From the NCBI GenBank assembly GCA_028283855.1, contig JAPWJX010000009.1:186001-250000 (forward strand): a stretch of 64,000 nt of DNA, read 5' to 3'. The notes under the pieces are model-generated. The model ran no database searches, had not been told where the DNA came from, and was given only the letters and a program-made list of their open reading frames with translations. The position numbers and the translations under genes were made by a program. Below are positions 43,810 through 57,709 of this stretch, in pieces; position 1 is the first letter of the stretch; the number at the start of each line of letters is the position of its first letter. The DNA is from Verrucomicrobium sp. GTDB taxonomy: Bacteria; Verrucomicrobiota; Verrucomicrobiia; Methylacidiphilales; GAS474.

Positions 43810-45621
43810 CTAAGCCTTATAAGGAGCGATCGACTCGATCCGGACTTCCTTCTCTCCGCCGTCCTCGGTCGCAATCTTCAGGGTGGCTCCAACCGGGTGT
43901 TTGAGAAGCGCCTGGGCCAACGGGGTAAGGTAGGAGATGATGCCCTGGGCGGGCTCGCTGTCCCAAGCGCCCAGCAACGTGTAGCGGGAGCGCCGGCCGT
44001 CGGCCGTGTCCGTAAGTTCCACGGTGGTGCCGATGTTGACGGCGCTGCAATCCGGGTTGGCGAAATCGGTGCCCTGGGCGCGGACGAGGAGCGATTCCAG
44101 CTCCGCCTTGCGGCGCATGAGCACGGTCTGCATTTCCTTGGCGGCCTTGAACTCGTGGTTCTCCCGCAGGTCTCCGTAGGAGCGGGCGATGCCAATTTCC
44201 TTGCTGTTCTCGGGGATCTTCTTGGTGACGATCTCTTCCAGTTCCAGCTTGCGGCGGTTCAGGCTGTCCCAGCTGACGATGAGGGTGGCGTCTTCCGCGT
44301 GGGTGCGGTCGCCGACGACCAGCTCCTGCATCTCGGGGTAAAGCTTGATGAGGATCGCCAGCAGGGAACGCTTGTCCAGCTCCTTGAAGACGGGGGTCAG
44401 GAGGATGGAGCGGGTGACGTCGCGGACGTCATCCAGGCTGGCTTCCCGCAGGAGGGTGGCCATCACTTCCTTGTCCGTGTGGATCAGGTCGTAAAGCTTG
44501 GTGCCGCGCTTGAGGTCGCCCATTTGATCCTTTTCCAGCACGGAGAGGATGGCCATGACCAGCTGCGGGCCGAAGAGAGGGGCGAAAAGCTCGTCCCGGT
44601 TCTTGACCAGCCAGTAGAGAAGGTCGGTGGAAACGGTGCGCTCCCGGATGAGGCGCTGAAGGGCGTCGACGACCTCCTGGTGCCGGTTGGCCGCGGCAAA
44701 GACGGTGGTCACGGAGTCGCCCATGCGGCCGGTGGCGTTAGGCAGTGCGCTTAGGAAAAGGGCGGGCCATTCTTCCGGGCGGGCGGCGGCGACGACGGTC
44801 AGGAGCTTGGTCTGGCGGGGGCCGCTGATCTTTTCCAGCAGTTCGCCGAAGGCTTTCGCGGTGGTCGGCACCAGGGAGGGGACGGACTGAGCGCCTTCCA
44901 CGGCGGGCTGACCGGCGTGGGCCAGGAATTCGTCGCGCAGGAGGGCCAGCTCGACGCCTTTGGCCAGCTGGGACTTGGGCAATTTGGAAAGGGTGCTTTC
45001 GACGGCCTGGGCCACCTCGTCGGCGATGGCCGGGTCCTTGATCTCGCCCCAGTGCTTGGAGAGGGCGGCCACGGTGTTGATCTGGGCCTCGACGCCGCCG
45101 TTGACGGAGGCGCGGAACTGCTCGACGGCCTGGACGCCTTCCTGCAGGGGGGCTTCCAGGATGCGGAAGGCTTCGTTCTTCCGGGTCGGGATATGGTAGG
45201 TGCCGGTCTTCTTTAGGGCGCGCTTGGCCCCTTCCCACCACTTTTTCCAATCGGCGGCGGAGATGACTTCCGGAGAGAGGGCGGCCTGGATGTTCTCCGC
45301 GCTGGCCTGGGAGCCGAGGCTCTCGATGCAGTTGTGGACGACGGCGGCGGGATCGCTTTGGGCCTGCCCTTTGAGGCCGGCCATGTCGTCGGTCTTGCGG
45401 GCGTAGATGTGGGTGGGAGGCAGGAGAGTCAGGGACTCCAGCGCGTAGGAGTAAGACATGGAATGCCCGGCCTTGCTCTTGAAGTCGATGATGACCTGGC
45501 CCAGGAGGGTGTTGTGTTCCCGAATCTTTCCGTATCCCCAGCTGCGGTGGTGGCAGAATGTGCCCGGCGCGATGGCCGCAAGTTGTTCAGGGGAAAGGGC
45601 GTCGGTTTCAGGGGAAGACAT
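43810..45621 (-). CDS. greA: GreA-type transcription factor with long N-terminal extension
   Basis: A 603-aa protein. The last about 160 residues are a GreA: coiled coil with RSYGDLRENHEFKAAKEMQT (acidic tip that enters the RNA polymerase secondary channel) and the FKBP-like GREAB domain with ISYLTPLAQALLKHPVG. Before it lie about 440 helical residues with an N-terminal beta-rich start (GTFCHHRSWGYGKIREHN). Chlamydial GreA is also over 700 aa, so this form may be shared in the PVC group. GreA rescues backtracked polymerase; the extension's role is unknown. Confidence 0.88.
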   Translation of the reverse strand: MSSPETDALSPEQLAAIAPGTFCHHRSWGYGKIREHNTLLGQVIIDFKSKAGHSMSYSYALESLTLLPPTHIYARKTDDMAGLKGQAQSDPAAVVHNCIESLGSQASAENIQAALSPEVISAADWKKWWEGAKRALKKTGTYHIPTRKNEAFRILEAPLQEGVQAVEQFRASVNGGVEAQINTVAALSKHWGEIKDPAIADEVAQAVESTLSKLPKSQLAKGVELALLRDEFLAHAGQPAVEGAQSVPSLVPTTAKAFGELLEKISGPRQTKLLTVVAAARPEEWPALFLSALPNATGRMGDSVTTVFAAANRHQEVVDALQRLIRERTVSTDLLYWLVKNRDELFAPLFGPQLVMAILSVLEKDQMGDLKRGTKLYDLIHTDKEVMATLLREASLDDVRDVTRSILLTPVFKELDKRSLLAILIKLYPEMQELVVGDRTHAEDATLIVSWDSLNRRKLELEEIVTKKIPENSKEIGIARSYGDLRENHEFKAAKEMQTVLMRRKAELESLLVRAQGTDFANPDCSAVNIGTTVELTDTADGRRSRYTLLGAWDSEPAQGIISYLTPLAQALLKHPVGATLKIATEDGGEKEVRIESIAPYKA

Positions 45622-45672
45622 GGGGCAAAGATCATGACGGACCTCCCCGGCCCTGGTAAAGCCTTTTCCCGG

Positions 45673-47739
45673 CTAAGCGGGTTTCGGACCCTTCTTTTTA
45701 GGCGCGGCCAGTTTTTTGGCACCGCCGTAGGTGACGGCGGCGGGCTTGGCCTCCCGGGGCTCGATCTTGTCGATCCCCAGCTGCTTTTTAAGCTCCTGCA
45801 CCTGGTCCCGGAGAAGGGCGGCTTTTTCATATTCCAGGTTGTTGGAGGCCTCGATCATCTCTGATTGGAGTTCTTTCATGAGGTCGACGACGTCGAACTG
45901 CCCGGCCCCTTCCTTAAGGACCATCTTTGTCGCCTCGCTCCCTTTGATGACGGTGCGGAGGCTTTCCTGGACGGCGCGCTTGACGCTCTTCGGAACGATG
46001 CCGTGGGCCTCATTGTAGGCGATCTGGCGCTTCCGGCGGTGTTCGGTGATGTCCAGGAGGGCCTTGATGGATCCGGTGATGTGGTCGGCGTAGAGGATGA
46101 CGGTGCCCGCGACGTGCCGCGCGGCGCGCCCGGCGATCTGGATGAGCGACTTTTCCGAGCGGAGGTAGCCCTCCTTGTCCGCGTCCAGGATGCCGACGAG
46201 GGAAACTTCCGGCAGGTCGAGGCCTTCCCGGAGCAGGTTGATGCCGACGAGGACGTCGAACTCCCCTGCCCGCAGGCCGCGCAGGATCTCGACCCGCTCG
46301 ATGGCGTCGACGTCCGCGTGGAGGTAACGGACGCGGATCTCCAAGTCGCGCAGGTAGTCGGTCAGGTCCTCCGCGGTCCGCTTGGTAAGCGTCAGGACCA
46401 GGACGCGTTCCTGCTTCGCCACCCGCTCGCGGATCTGGGCGATGATGTCGTCGATCTGTCCGGCCAGCGGCTTGATGACGATGGTGGGGTCCAGGAGGCC
46501 GGTGGGGCGGATGATCTGCTCCGCCACGATGCCTCCGGTCAGCTTCATCTCATAATCGCCCGGCGTGGCGGAGACGAAGAGGCGCTGGCCGGTCAGGGCC
46601 TCGAATTCCGGGAAGTTCAGAGGCCGGTTGTCCAAGGCGGAAGGCAGGCGGAAACCGTGGTCGACCAGGACCATCTTGCGGGAGCGGTCGCCGGCATACA
46701 TCGCGCCGATCTGGGGCACGGTGGCGTGGGACTCGTCGATGACGGTGAGAAAATCCTTCGGGAAGAAGTCGATGAGCGTGTAGGGCCGGGAGCCCGGGGC
46801 GCGCCCGGCCAGGTGGCGGGAGTAGTTCTCGATCCCGTTGCAGAAGCCCATTTCCTCCATCATCTCCAGGTCGTAGGTGGTCCGCATCTTGAGACGCTGG
46901 GATTCCAGGAGCTTCCCCTGCTTTTCCAGCTCGGCGAGGCGCTCATCCATCTCCGCGCGGATCGCGGTCATGGCCCGCTTCATCTTCTCGAAGGGGGTGA
47001 CGAAATGCTTTGCCGGGAAAAGGATCGTCCGGTCCAGCCGCTCCAAGGTCTCCCCGGTCAGGGAATCGATGCGGGTGAGCCGCTCCACCTCGTCCCCGAA
47101 GAACTCGACCCGCAGCGTCGTCTCCTCCGTGGCGGGGCCGACTTCCACGACGTCGCCCCGGGCCCGGAACTTGCCGCGGCCCAGGTCGAAGTCGTTCCGC
47201 TCGTAATGGATCTCCACCAGCTTCGTGAAGAGCTGTTCCCGGGTCATCTTCTGCCCCAGCTGGAGCGGGCAGATCATGAAGGCGTAATCCTCCGGCGAGC
47301 CGAGGCCGTAGATGCAGGAAACGGAGGCGACGACGATGACGTCCCGCCGCGTGAGGAGGGAGCTGGTCGCCGAAAGGCGCATCCGCTCGATCTCCTCGTT
47401 GATGGAAGAGTCCTTCTCGATATAGGTGTCGCTGGAGGGGATGTAGGCCTCCGGCTGGTAGTAATCGAAATAGGAGACGAAGTATTCGACGGCGTTGTTC
47501 GGGAAGAACTGCTTGAACTCGCTGTAGAGCTGCGCGGCCAGCGTCTTGTTGTGGGAAATGATGAGGGTGGGCCGATCCAGACGGGCGATGACGCTGGCCG
47601 TGGTGTAGGTCTTGCCGGAGCCGGTCACCCCCAGCAGCACGCTGTCCTGTTCCCCGGCGGAGATCCGCTTCACCAGCTTTTCAATCGCTTGCGGCTGGTC
47701 CCCGCACGCGGGATAGGGGGACTGAAGGTCAAAAGACAT
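45673..47739 (-). CDS. uvrB: excinuclease ABC subunit B
   Basis: UvrB checks DNA damage in nucleotide excision repair. The 688-aa product has Walker A GVTGSGKTYTTA (about 37-48), the beta-hairpin region YFDYYQPEAYIP, helicase motifs VLTLTKRTAEDLTDYL and QIAGRAARHV, and a C-terminal UVR domain (KAALLRDQVQELKKQL) that binds UvrC. A basic tail follows. The intergenic space before the serine hydrolase gene is 65 nt. Confidence 0.98.
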   Translation of the reverse strand: MSFDLQSPYPACGDQPQAIEKLVKRISAGEQDSVLLGVTGSGKTYTTASVIARLDRPTLIISHNKTLAAQLYSEFKQFFPNNAVEYFVSYFDYYQPEAYIPSSDTYIEKDSSINEEIERMRLSATSSLLTRRDVIVVASVSCIYGLGSPEDYAFMICPLQLGQKMTREQLFTKLVEIHYERNDFDLGRGKFRARGDVVEVGPATEETTLRVEFFGDEVERLTRIDSLTGETLERLDRTILFPAKHFVTPFEKMKRAMTAIRAEMDERLAELEKQGKLLESQRLKMRTTYDLEMMEEMGFCNGIENYSRHLAGRAPGSRPYTLIDFFPKDFLTVIDESHATVPQIGAMYAGDRSRKMVLVDHGFRLPSALDNRPLNFPEFEALTGQRLFVSATPGDYEMKLTGGIVAEQIIRPTGLLDPTIVIKPLAGQIDDIIAQIRERVAKQERVLVLTLTKRTAEDLTDYLRDLEIRVRYLHADVDAIERVEILRGLRAGEFDVLVGINLLREGLDLPEVSLVGILDADKEGYLRSEKSLIQIAGRAARHVAGTVILYADHITGSIKALLDITEHRRKRQIAYNEAHGIVPKSVKRAVQESLRTVIKGSEATKMVLKEGAGQFDVVDLMKELQSEMIEASNNLEYEKAALLRDQVQELKKQLGIDKIEPREAKPAAVTYGGAKKLAAPKKKGPKPA

Positions 47740-47804
47740 CCCCCCTAATTTGGCGCGAAATTAAGGAATGTAAATTTCGGCGCGTTCAATAATAATCGCA
47801 GCCC

Positions 47805-48971
47805 ATGCGCATTCCTTTGGCTCTCCTCATCTTTTTGACCTGCACGGGCCTCCACGCCGGTCCCCTCGCCCAAGCCCTGCAACCCGCCATCGACCAGCAC
47901 GCCATTGCGGGAGCGGCCGTCGTGGTGGCGGACGGCAGCCGTATCCTGGACTCGGAAGCCGTGGGCATGGCCGACGTGGCCGCCGGGCGGCCGATGAAGC
48001 CGGACGACCTATTCTGGATCGCCTCCATGAGCAAGGCGATGACGGCCGCCTCCCTCATGATGCTGGTGGACGAGGGGAAAGTCGACCTGGACGCCCCGGT
48101 CGAGGCCTACCTACCGGAGTTCAAAGGCCAGAAAGTGCGCCTGCCGGACGGCACCTTGAAGGAGCCCAGCCACCCTCCCCGCGTCCGGGAGATCCTCTGC
48201 CATACGGCGGGCTTCGACTTCGGCTCCCCGGCGGAGAAACCGACGCGCGATCTGTTGCCGTTGGCCGTGGCGGTGAAGAGCTATGCCGCCGAGCCCCTCA
48301 TCTATGATCCGGGCACCCAATACAAATACTCCAACGAGGGCCTCAACACGGCGGGCCGGATCGTCGAGGTCGTCAGCGGCATGCCTTACGAGAAGTTCAT
48401 GCAGGCGCGGCTCTTCACGCCGCTGGGCATGACGGACACCACCTTCTTCCCCACCGCCGCGCAGGTGGCCCGGCTGGCCAAAGCCTACGTGCCTGATGAG
48501 CAGGGCGGCCTGAAAGAAATCCAAATCAATCAGTTAAAATATCCGCTGGATGGCCCAGGCCGCTACCCGATGCCCGCGGGCGGCCTCTTTTCCGACGCGG
48601 CCGACGTGGTCAAATTCTGCCAGATGCTCCTGAACGACGGCGTGGCCGACGGCCGACGCTACCTTTCCCATGACGCCCTGGCGGAGATGACCACCTCCCA
48701 GACCCGCCTGCCGGACCACTTCTACGGCTTTGGCCTGGACGTAAGGAATGGCGTATGGAGCCACGGAGGCGCCTACAAAACCCACATGCGGATCGACGTG
48801 CCGCACCACCTCATCCGGGTCTTCATGGTGCAATACGGCGGGAAAGATTGGCCCAAGGTGGAAGGCAAAAATCCCGTGGCCCTGGTCGATGCCGCCGTGG
48901 CGAAAACCTTCCACGAAGGCCGCCCGGCCGACGCGGCGGGTACGGAAGGGTCCAACAACCCGAGTCCCTAG
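47805..48971 (+). CDS. serine hydrolase of the beta-lactamase / class C family (exported)
   Basis: A 388-aa protein with a signal peptide (MRIPLALLIFLTCTGLHA), SxxK motif in IASMSKAMTA, YSN in KYSNEGLNT, and an HGG-like end (WSHGGAYKTH). Family members include esterases, D-aminopeptidases and penicillin-binding enzymes; true class C beta-lactamases are a minority. Substrate unknown. It converges on the PsbP-like gene with 4 nt overlap. Confidence 0.9.
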   Translation: MRIPLALLIFLTCTGLHAGPLAQALQPAIDQHAIAGAAVVVADGSRILDSEAVGMADVAAGRPMKPDDLFWIASMSKAMTAASLMMLVDEGKVDLDAPVEAYLPEFKGQKVRLPDGTLKEPSHPPRVREILCHTAGFDFGSPAEKPTRDLLPLAVAVKSYAAEPLIYDPGTQYKYSNEGLNTAGRIVEVVSGMPYEKFMQARLFTPLGMTDTTFFPTAAQVARLAKAYVPDEQGGLKEIQINQLKYPLDGPGRYPMPAGGLFSDAADVVKFCQMLLNDGVADGRRYLSHDALAEMTTSQTRLPDHFYGFGLDVRNGVWSHGGAYKTHMRIDVPHHLIRVFMVQYGGKDWPKVEGKNPVALVDAAVAKTFHEGRPADAAGTEGSNNPSP

Positions 48972-49462
48972 GACCGATCGACCTGGAAGGTCTGGAGCAC
49001 TTTGTCGAAGAGCGCCAAGGAGGCGTCGTCATCGACCAGGGCGGTGCAGGTCACCACGATCATTCGCCCCTGCTTGCCCGAGAAGAAATAGAAAATCTGG
49101 CGCAGCTTCCGGTTTTCCTGCGTGTCCCGCACGGCGGCCTTGACCCCCTTTAGGCCGGAGTCGTTGCTGAAGGAGGATTCCTTCCAGCCGGAGGCGTCGG
49201 GAAAGGTCTGCTTGAAGGCCTGCTTGTTCTTGGCCACGTATTCTTCCAGGGAGCCGGCGAAGGCCTCGTCGACCACATTGATGTTGGGGCTGAACTTGTC
49301 CGCCACCGGGCCAAGGGCCACGGGATTGGAGATGCCGGGCAGCTGGCGGATGCTCCATCCCGGAGGCGCCGTGTAGGCGAAGCCGACGTTGGGATTGGCC
49401 ACCACCTGGGCCTGCGCGGAGGCGGCCAGAAGCAGCGTGAAGAGGAAAAGGAGCCGGATCAT
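48968..49462 (-). CDS. PsbP/DcrB-like exported protein
   Basis: A 164-aa protein with a signal peptide (MIRLLFLFTLLLAASAQA) and a single domain of the PsbP/DcrB type: FAYTAPPGWSIRQLPG, then INVVDEAFAGSLEEYVAKN and a C-terminal strand-helix. Bacterial members have no agreed function. It is followed 5' by the groL terminator region; it is not part of the chaperonin operon. Confidence 0.78.
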   Translation of the reverse strand: MIRLLFLFTLLLAASAQAQVVANPNVGFAYTAPPGWSIRQLPGISNPVALGPVADKFSPNINVVDEAFAGSLEEYVAKNKQAFKQTFPDASGWKESSFSNDSGLKGVKAAVRDTQENRKLRQIFYFFSGKQGRMIVVTCTALVDDDASLALFDKVLQTFQVDRS

Positions 49463-49483
49463 GGAACCTGGATTAAAGCAGGG

Positions 49484-49517
49484 ACAAAAAAAGGGGCCAG
49501 GCCTTTCGGCCTGGCCC
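49484..49517 (-). terminator. rho-independent terminator after groL
   Basis: On the minus strand GGGGCCAGGCC, GAAA loop, GGCCTGGCCCC, then seven T. It ends the groS-groL transcript 35 nt after the groL stop. Confidence 0.9.
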
Positions 49518-49551
49518 CTTCCGGGGAGCTTTTGGCTTTAAGCGTCAGGAC

Positions 49552-51195
<1,644 letters not shown>

Positions 51196-51223
51196 AATTG
51201 TGTGCTCTTTTTTTCTTTGGGGG

Positions 51224-51520
51224 TTAGTTCAAAACCGCCAGGACGTCGTCCTCGCGGAGAATCTGGTAGGTTTCACCGTCGACCTTGATCTCGGTGCCGC
51301 CGTACTTGCTGATCAGGACTTTGTCGCCCTTCTTCAGCTCGATGGGGACGCGCTTGCCGCTGTCGTCCAGGCGGCCGGAGCCGACGGCCACGACCTTGGC
51401 CTCCTGGGGTTTTTCCTTGGCGCTGTCCGGGATGATGATGCCGCCCTTACGGACTTCCTGCTCCTCGATCGATTTGACGAGGACGCGGTCGCCGAGGGGG
51501 CGAATGTTTGCTTCTGCCAT
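51224..51520 (-). CDS. groS: co-chaperonin GroES
   Basis: The 98-aa lid of the GroEL cage, with [16 protein letters not shown], the mobile loop [19 protein letters not shown], and [26 protein letters not shown]. It lies 98 nt after dnaK; that gap holds an imperfect hairpin (about 51568-51600) but no clear T-run, so dnaK may read through. Confidence 0.98.
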   Translation of the reverse strand: MAEANIRPLGDRVLVKSIEEQEVRKGGIIIPDSAKEKPQEAKVVAVGSGRLDDSGKRVPIELKKGDKVLISKYGGTEIKVDGETYQILREDDVLAVLN

Positions 51521-51618
51521 ATGCTTGTCTTTTAGCTAGGTAGGTTTGTTTTTGTTGGGTTGCTGACGGGGCCTTTCCTTTCGGTCCGGCCCTGTCTTCG
51601 GAAACTTTCGGCTCGGGG

Positions 51619-53550
<1,932 letters not shown>

Positions 53551-53656
53551 GCCTCTCCCCTGCACACCGCGTTCCATGAAGGGAATTATTTACTAATCCC
53601 TTTGAGCCAGTGACTTAAGATTCCCCTTACAAAAAGTGAAAAGCGATTTTAGAGAC

Positions 53657-53678
53657 AAAATGGCGCAAGCCAGCGCCA
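53657..53678 (-). terminator. terminator after the exported OB-like protein gene
   Basis: On the minus strand TGGCGC, 6-nt loop, GCGCCA, followed by TTTTGTCT. It lies 10 nt after the stop at 53688 and separates that gene from dnaK. Confidence 0.7.
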
Positions 53679-53687
53679 AAATGCCCG

Positions 53688-54734
53688 CTATTCGAGGAAT
53701 TCGACCTTATCCGCGACCAGGTAATACCGGGTGCCCGAATCGGAGTAAGCCCGTACGGTGCCGGTGACCCGCAGGGCGACTTCCGTGAAGGGCGTCAAGG
53801 AATGGAGCCGGTTCTGGACGGAGACGGGCAGCTTGTCGCCAATGACCTCGATGGTGTCGGGGCCTACCCGTATCTGGAAGGCGTGCGGAGCCGTTGCCGG
53901 GCACTCGTAGGAGCCGCGCATGAGGACCTTCTTGCCCGCGTAGGCGGCGGGCTTGGCCAGAAGGTCCGCGTACGTGGCGGAGGGAGGCTGGCCGGGCTTC
54001 GTTTCGGCGGGAGCGGCGTCGGCGGGGGGGGCGGTGAACTCGACGGAGCTGGCCTCGATCCGGTATTGCCCCTGCCGCAATGGGGACGGGCGGACGACGC
54101 CCTTCACCGTCACGACGCGGTTGGAAAAATTCGGCTCCTGGAGGAGCGTGGTCTGAACGTCGTTGGGAAGGCGGCCGAAGTCGACCTCCATGGAGTCGGT
54201 GCCGCGCCAAATGGTGAAGACGTTTTCCGAAGGGGAGCGGAAGTCGAAGCGGCCCTGCACCGTGGCGGGGGAGTTCAGGTAACGCTGGGAAAAGCGGGTG
54301 ATCTCCGGGCAAGTCACGATGCCGTTCTTAGGATCGTAGGAGTAGTGGGCGGAGGAGCCCTCCACGTCGATCTTGGAGGCCATGATGAAGATGTCGTTGC
54401 CGTGTTCCGGGCCGTAGCGCGGCACGCCGGTGACGACGAGGGGCGTGTCGGAAAAAGGGCGCAGCCCGCGGACGACCTGCTGGGATTCCGGCGGCAGCTG
54501 GCTGATGAAGACGCTGACGGGATGGTCCCCCATCAGCATCTCGAAGACGGGCGCGGTATTTTGGAGGTAATGGAATTTGCCGTGAGCCCGGATGGTTTTC
54601 CCGTCGTAGCGGGGAAGATGGAGGCTCAAATCGGCGTAGCTGACTTCCGGCGGCCCGTCGGCGGCTTCCGTCTGGGCGGAGGCGGTCCCGGTTGCGGCGG
54701 CCAGGAAAAGCCAGAGGAGGAGCCGGCGCGTCAT
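53688..54734 (-). CDS. exported protein with two OB-like repeats
   Basis: A 348-aa protein with a signal peptide ([20 protein letters not shown]). Two or three related segments start with [23 protein letters not shown] (about 33) and [23 protein letters not shown] (about 255), each followed by beta-rich sequence, the pattern of periplasmic OB-fold repeats. Function unknown. The ATG at 54734 overlaps the chemoreceptor stop; the ATG at 54738-54740 is also possible. Confidence 0.72.
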   Translation of the reverse strand: MTRRLLLWLFLAAATGTASAQTEAADGPPEVSYADLSLHLPRYDGKTIRAHGKFHYLQNTAPVFEMLMGDHPVSVFISQLPPESQQVVRGLRPFSDTPLVVTGVPRYGPEHGNDIFIMASKIDVEGSSAHYSYDPKNGIVTCPEITRFSQRYLNSPATVQGRFDFRSPSENVFTIWRGTDSMEVDFGRLPNDVQTTLLQEPNFSNRVVTVKGVVRPSPLRQGQYRIEASSVEFTAPPADAAPAETKPGQPPSATYADLLAKPAAYAGKKVLMRGSYECPATAPHAFQIRVGPDTIEVIGDKLPVSVQNRLHSLTPFTEVALRVTGTVRAYSDSGTRYYLVADKVEFLE

Positions 54735-56674
54735 TGCCATGACCCCGGCTGGGGCTGGGAGCCGGAGACGCGCTGGAAGAGCGCCGCGCCGGCGTCCGGG
54801 GACGGCGGGGGCAGAGGGATGATCTCCTCCGGCGTGCCGCCGAAAGGCGGGCGCGGGCCGGAGGCGTGCGCTCCGTCCGTTCCCTGGATGAAGCCGATCA
54901 GCTCCTCGCTGACCCGGCGCAATTCCCGCGCCTGGGCGCTGAGGGCCTCCGCGGCGATGGCTGTCTGCTCCGCGTGGGCGGCGTTGGCCTGGGTGACCTG
55001 GTCGATGCTGCTGACGGCTTGGTTGAGCTGGCCGATGCCCAGGCTCTGCTCCGAGGAAGCCTGGGCCGTTTCCGCGCCGAAGGTGTCGACCTCCCGGATG
55101 CGGGCCAGGATTTCCTGCAGATGGCTCTGCATCGTCTGGGCGCTGGACCCCAGGCTTTGCAGGGAGCTGACCACCCGGCTGTTGATCTCGACGCCCCGCT
55201 CGCTCTTGTTGATGGAGTCCTCGATCATCTCGCTGGTTTCCTTGGCCGCTTCCGCGCTGCGGCGGGCCAGGTTCCGCACTTCCTCCGCCACGACGCCGAA
55301 GCCCATGCCCGCCTCCCCCGCCCGCGCAGCCTCGACGGCGGCGTTGAGGGCCAGCAGGTTGGTCTGAAAGGCGATCTCGTCGATGGTCTTGATGATCTTG
55401 GCGATGCCGTCGCTGGCCTGCTTGATGGCGGCGATTGAGTCCGACATCTCCGCCCCGGCGCGCCTCATCTCCTCCATGACGGAAGCCATCTGTTCCATGT
55501 CCCGCACGCCGTTTTGCGCGGTTTGCAGGGCGCTGTGGGCCCGCTGCTGGGCCAGTTTGGCGCTCTCGCTGTTATGGCGGCTGAGGCTGGACATCTGCTC
55601 CAGGGAGGCGCTGGTCTGCTGGAGGGCGGCCGCCTGCTGGCTGGCGCCCTGCGCCAGGGCGCTGCTGGTGGTGGAGACTTTTTCCGCGGCGGCGTTGGTT
55701 TCCTCCACGTTATGGGAGAGGCGCTCGATGATGTGGAGGCTGGGCCGGATGAGGGAGCGGGCCAAAAGGAGCGCCAGGGCGACGCCGGAGATGATCGCGC
55801 AGATGAGGCCGACGTAGAGGGTGATGGAGGCGTAGTTCAAATCCCCCGCGCTCCGCTGCGCGGCCTGGGAGGCCTGGGCCAGGCTCTTCGTCAGCAGGTC
55901 GGTGGAGACCCGGGTCAAATCCTCCTGGGCGGAGGCGACGATGCCGCGCTGCTGGCCGAAGGCGGCGCGGGTCTGGAAGGAGTCCTGCAGGGCCTGCTGA
56001 AAGGCGGGCATGCTCTCCCGGACTTTGCCCGCGGCGTCGGTGACGACGGAGGCGCGGGCCATGGAGGCCAGGTCGTCCAGCTGCCCATGGATCTTGTCGA
56101 AATTCTCGCCGGAGAACCATCCCCGCAGCTGGGAGTCGCGGATCTGGGCGTATTCCGTCTGCATCTGGCGGATCAGATCGGCTTCCTTGGCCACGCGGGC
56201 GGCGGCGGCCTTCGTCGCGGCGGGTTCGGCCTGCTGGATCTGGGTTAGGGCGTCGAGGTCGGTCTTGGACGTGTTGGCGGTGGTTTGCAGTTCCTTGAGC
56301 TGCTTTTCCAGAAGCACGGAGGTGTCGTTGAGGGTGGAGAACTGGCGGCGCAGGCGTTCGGTCGCGGCATGGAGATCCGGCAGGAGGCGGTGGAGAGGCT
56401 CCGCCTGGGGGTACCGGCGGCCCAGGGAGTCGGCCTCGTCCATTTTTCGGCCGATGGTGTTGAGGGAGTCGGGAGAGGCGACGCGGGCCAAATTCTGCAG
56501 GTCGGTGGCCAGCCGGGCCTGGGAAAGGTAGAGATTGGAAAGGTCTTCCGTGTGGCGGCGGACGGCCACGATCTGCCAGCCGGAGACCAGCTCCAAAGCG
56601 CCCGGGAGCAGCAGCAGGATGCAGCAGCCGATAAGGATCTTGGAGGTGAGGGAAAGGGATTGGAACGATTTCAT
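54731..56674 (-). CDS. methyl-accepting chemotaxis protein
   Basis: A 647-aa receptor: N-terminal membrane helix ([18 protein letters not shown]), a periplasmic helical sensor (about 45-280), a second membrane helix (about 283-305), then a long cytoplasmic coiled coil with the hairpin tip [39 protein letters not shown]. No HAMP signature is obvious. It supports active chemotaxis in this motile organism. The C-terminus is Pro-rich and lacks a CheR-binding pentapeptide. It overlaps the upstream amidotransferase gene by 4 nt. Confidence 0.95.
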   Translation of the reverse strand: MKSFQSLSLTSKILIGCCILLLLPGALELVSGWQIVAVRRHTEDLSNLYLSQARLATDLQNLARVASPDSLNTIGRKMDEADSLGRRYPQAEPLHRLLPDLHAATERLRRQFSTLNDTSVLLEKQLKELQTTANTSKTDLDALTQIQQAEPAATKAAAARVAKEADLIRQMQTEYAQIRDSQLRGWFSGENFDKIHGQLDDLASMARASVVTDAAGKVRESMPAFQQALQDSFQTRAAFGQQRGIVASAQEDLTRVSTDLLTKSLAQASQAAQRSAGDLNYASITLYVGLICAIISGVALALLLARSLIRPSLHIIERLSHNVEETNAAAEKVSTTSSALAQGASQQAAALQQTSASLEQMSSLSRHNSESAKLAQQRAHSALQTAQNGVRDMEQMASVMEEMRRAGAEMSDSIAAIKQASDGIAKIIKTIDEIAFQTNLLALNAAVEAARAGEAGMGFGVVAEEVRNLARRSAEAAKETSEMIEDSINKSERGVEINSRVVSSLQSLGSSAQTMQSHLQEILARIREVDTFGAETAQASSEQSLGIGQLNQAVSSIDQVTQANAAHAEQTAIAAEALSAQARELRRVSEELIGFIQGTDGAHASGPRPPFGGTPEEIIPLPPPSPDAGAALFQRVSGSQPQPGSWQ

Positions 56675-57300
56675 GCCTGGTTTTTCACTGCCTCCGCGAA
56701 CGCGGCGAAAAGGGGCCCGTATTGCGGATGGCGCTCCGGATGATACTGAACGCCCGCGACGAAGGAAGCCTTCCTGTGCCGCACTTGTTCGATGACGCCG
56801 TCGGCGGAGCGGGCCTCCACGGCGAGCCCCTCCCCCAGGCGGTCGATGGCCTGATGATGGGAGCTGTTCACTTTTTCAAAACGGCAGAAGGGGCGCTCCG
56901 CCTCGTAACGGAGGTCCTGGATGTTTCCGTCCCGCTGCTCCGGCAGGCCGTGGCCCGGGATGTCCAAAAGGAGGGTCCCGCCCAGGCCGACGTTGAGCAC
57001 CTGGTGCCCGCGGCAGATGCCCAGGACGGGGATGCCCCGCTCCAGCGCGCGGCGCAGGGCGGGGAACTCCCAGGCGTCCCGGTCCGGCTCCGGCTCCTGG
57101 ATGTGGGCGGGATCGGGCACGTCCTGGCGCAGGAAGGGTTGGGAAATGTCGCACCCGCCGGTAAGGAGGAGGCCGTCGGCCTCGTCCAGGGAGAGAGGGT
57201 GGCGCTGGTCGCGCAGGACGATTTCCGGGAAGGGGGCGAAGGAGCGGGCGAAGAGGTCTTCGTCCTTCGGGCGCATCCAGGTGGCGACGTGGAAAGGCAT
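56671..57300 (-). CDS. class I glutamine amidotransferase-like protein (peptidase C26 type)
   Basis: A 209-aa protein with the nucleophile elbow [11 protein letters not shown] (Cys about residue 96) and a late [13 protein letters not shown] (His-Glu). The domain stands alone and resembles gamma-glutamyl-gamma-aminobutyrate hydrolases (PuuD type) by [15 protein letters not shown]. Substrate unknown. It is coupled to the downstream chemoreceptor (ATGA) and 5 nt after the ArfB-like gene. Confidence 0.9.
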   Translation of the reverse strand: MPFHVATWMRPKDEDLFARSFAPFPEIVLRDQRHPLSLDEADGLLLTGGCDISQPFLRQDVPDPAHIQEPEPDRDAWEFPALRRALERGIPVLGICRGHQVLNVGLGGTLLLDIPGHGLPEQRDGNIQDLRYEAERPFCRFEKVNSSHHQAIDRLGEGLAVEARSADGVIEQVRHRKASFVAGVQYHPERHPQYGPLFAAFAEAVKNQA

Positions 57301-57305
57301 CGAGG

Positions 57306-57665
57306 CTAATCGGTAGCGCGCCCGCGCAGTTTTTTCAAATCCCCTCGCCGCTTCTTGTGGCGGAGGATCTTTTCCTTAAGCCCCCGGGGCCGGGGCGAGC
57401 GGCGGCGGCGCTGCTTCTCCCGCTCGGCGCGGCGGGCGGCGGTCTTTTCCCGCTCCCGCTCCGCCAGGCGCTCGGCCAGGAGGCGGCGGGCCTCCGTCCG
57501 GTTCTGCTCCCGGTGGCGGGAGCTTTCCGCGCGGACGGCCAAGCCGGTGGGGATGTGGCGGAGGTGGACGGCGGTGTTGACCTTGTTGACGTTCTGGCCG
57601 CCGGGGCCGGAAGAGCGGCAGAAGGTTTCGGCCAAATCGGCTTCGGGAATGGGGCGGGCCGCCAT
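57306..57665 (-). CDS. GGQ-domain peptide release factor, ArfB-like
   Basis: A 119-aa protein with the GGQ motif SSGPGGQNVNKVNTAV (about 18-33) and a very basic C-terminal tail (REKQRRRRSPRPRGLKEK). It lacks stop-codon-recognition domains, so it probably frees peptides from stalled ribosomes like ArfB, with the tail entering the mRNA channel. ArfB itself has a longer linker. It complements SmpB function by a different route. Confidence 0.88.
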   Translation of the reverse strand: MAARPIPEADLAETFCRSSGPGGQNVNKVNTAVHLRHIPTGLAVRAESSRHREQNRTEARRLLAERLAEREREKTAARRAEREKQRRRRSPRPRGLKEKILRHKKRRGDLKKLRGRATD

Positions 57666-57709
57666 CGGCCCCTACTTTAGCGGGCGGGCCCCCTTTAAGT
57701 CACGGGCAT

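Noticed and set aside
51568-51600. Hairpin between dnaK and groS as a terminator
   Set aside because: The stem has a mismatch and bulge and no T-run follows, so read-through is more likely.
54125-54137. AATTCGGCT, partial match to the 12-base box
   Set aside because: It is in the coding region of the exported OB-like protein and diverges after nine bases.
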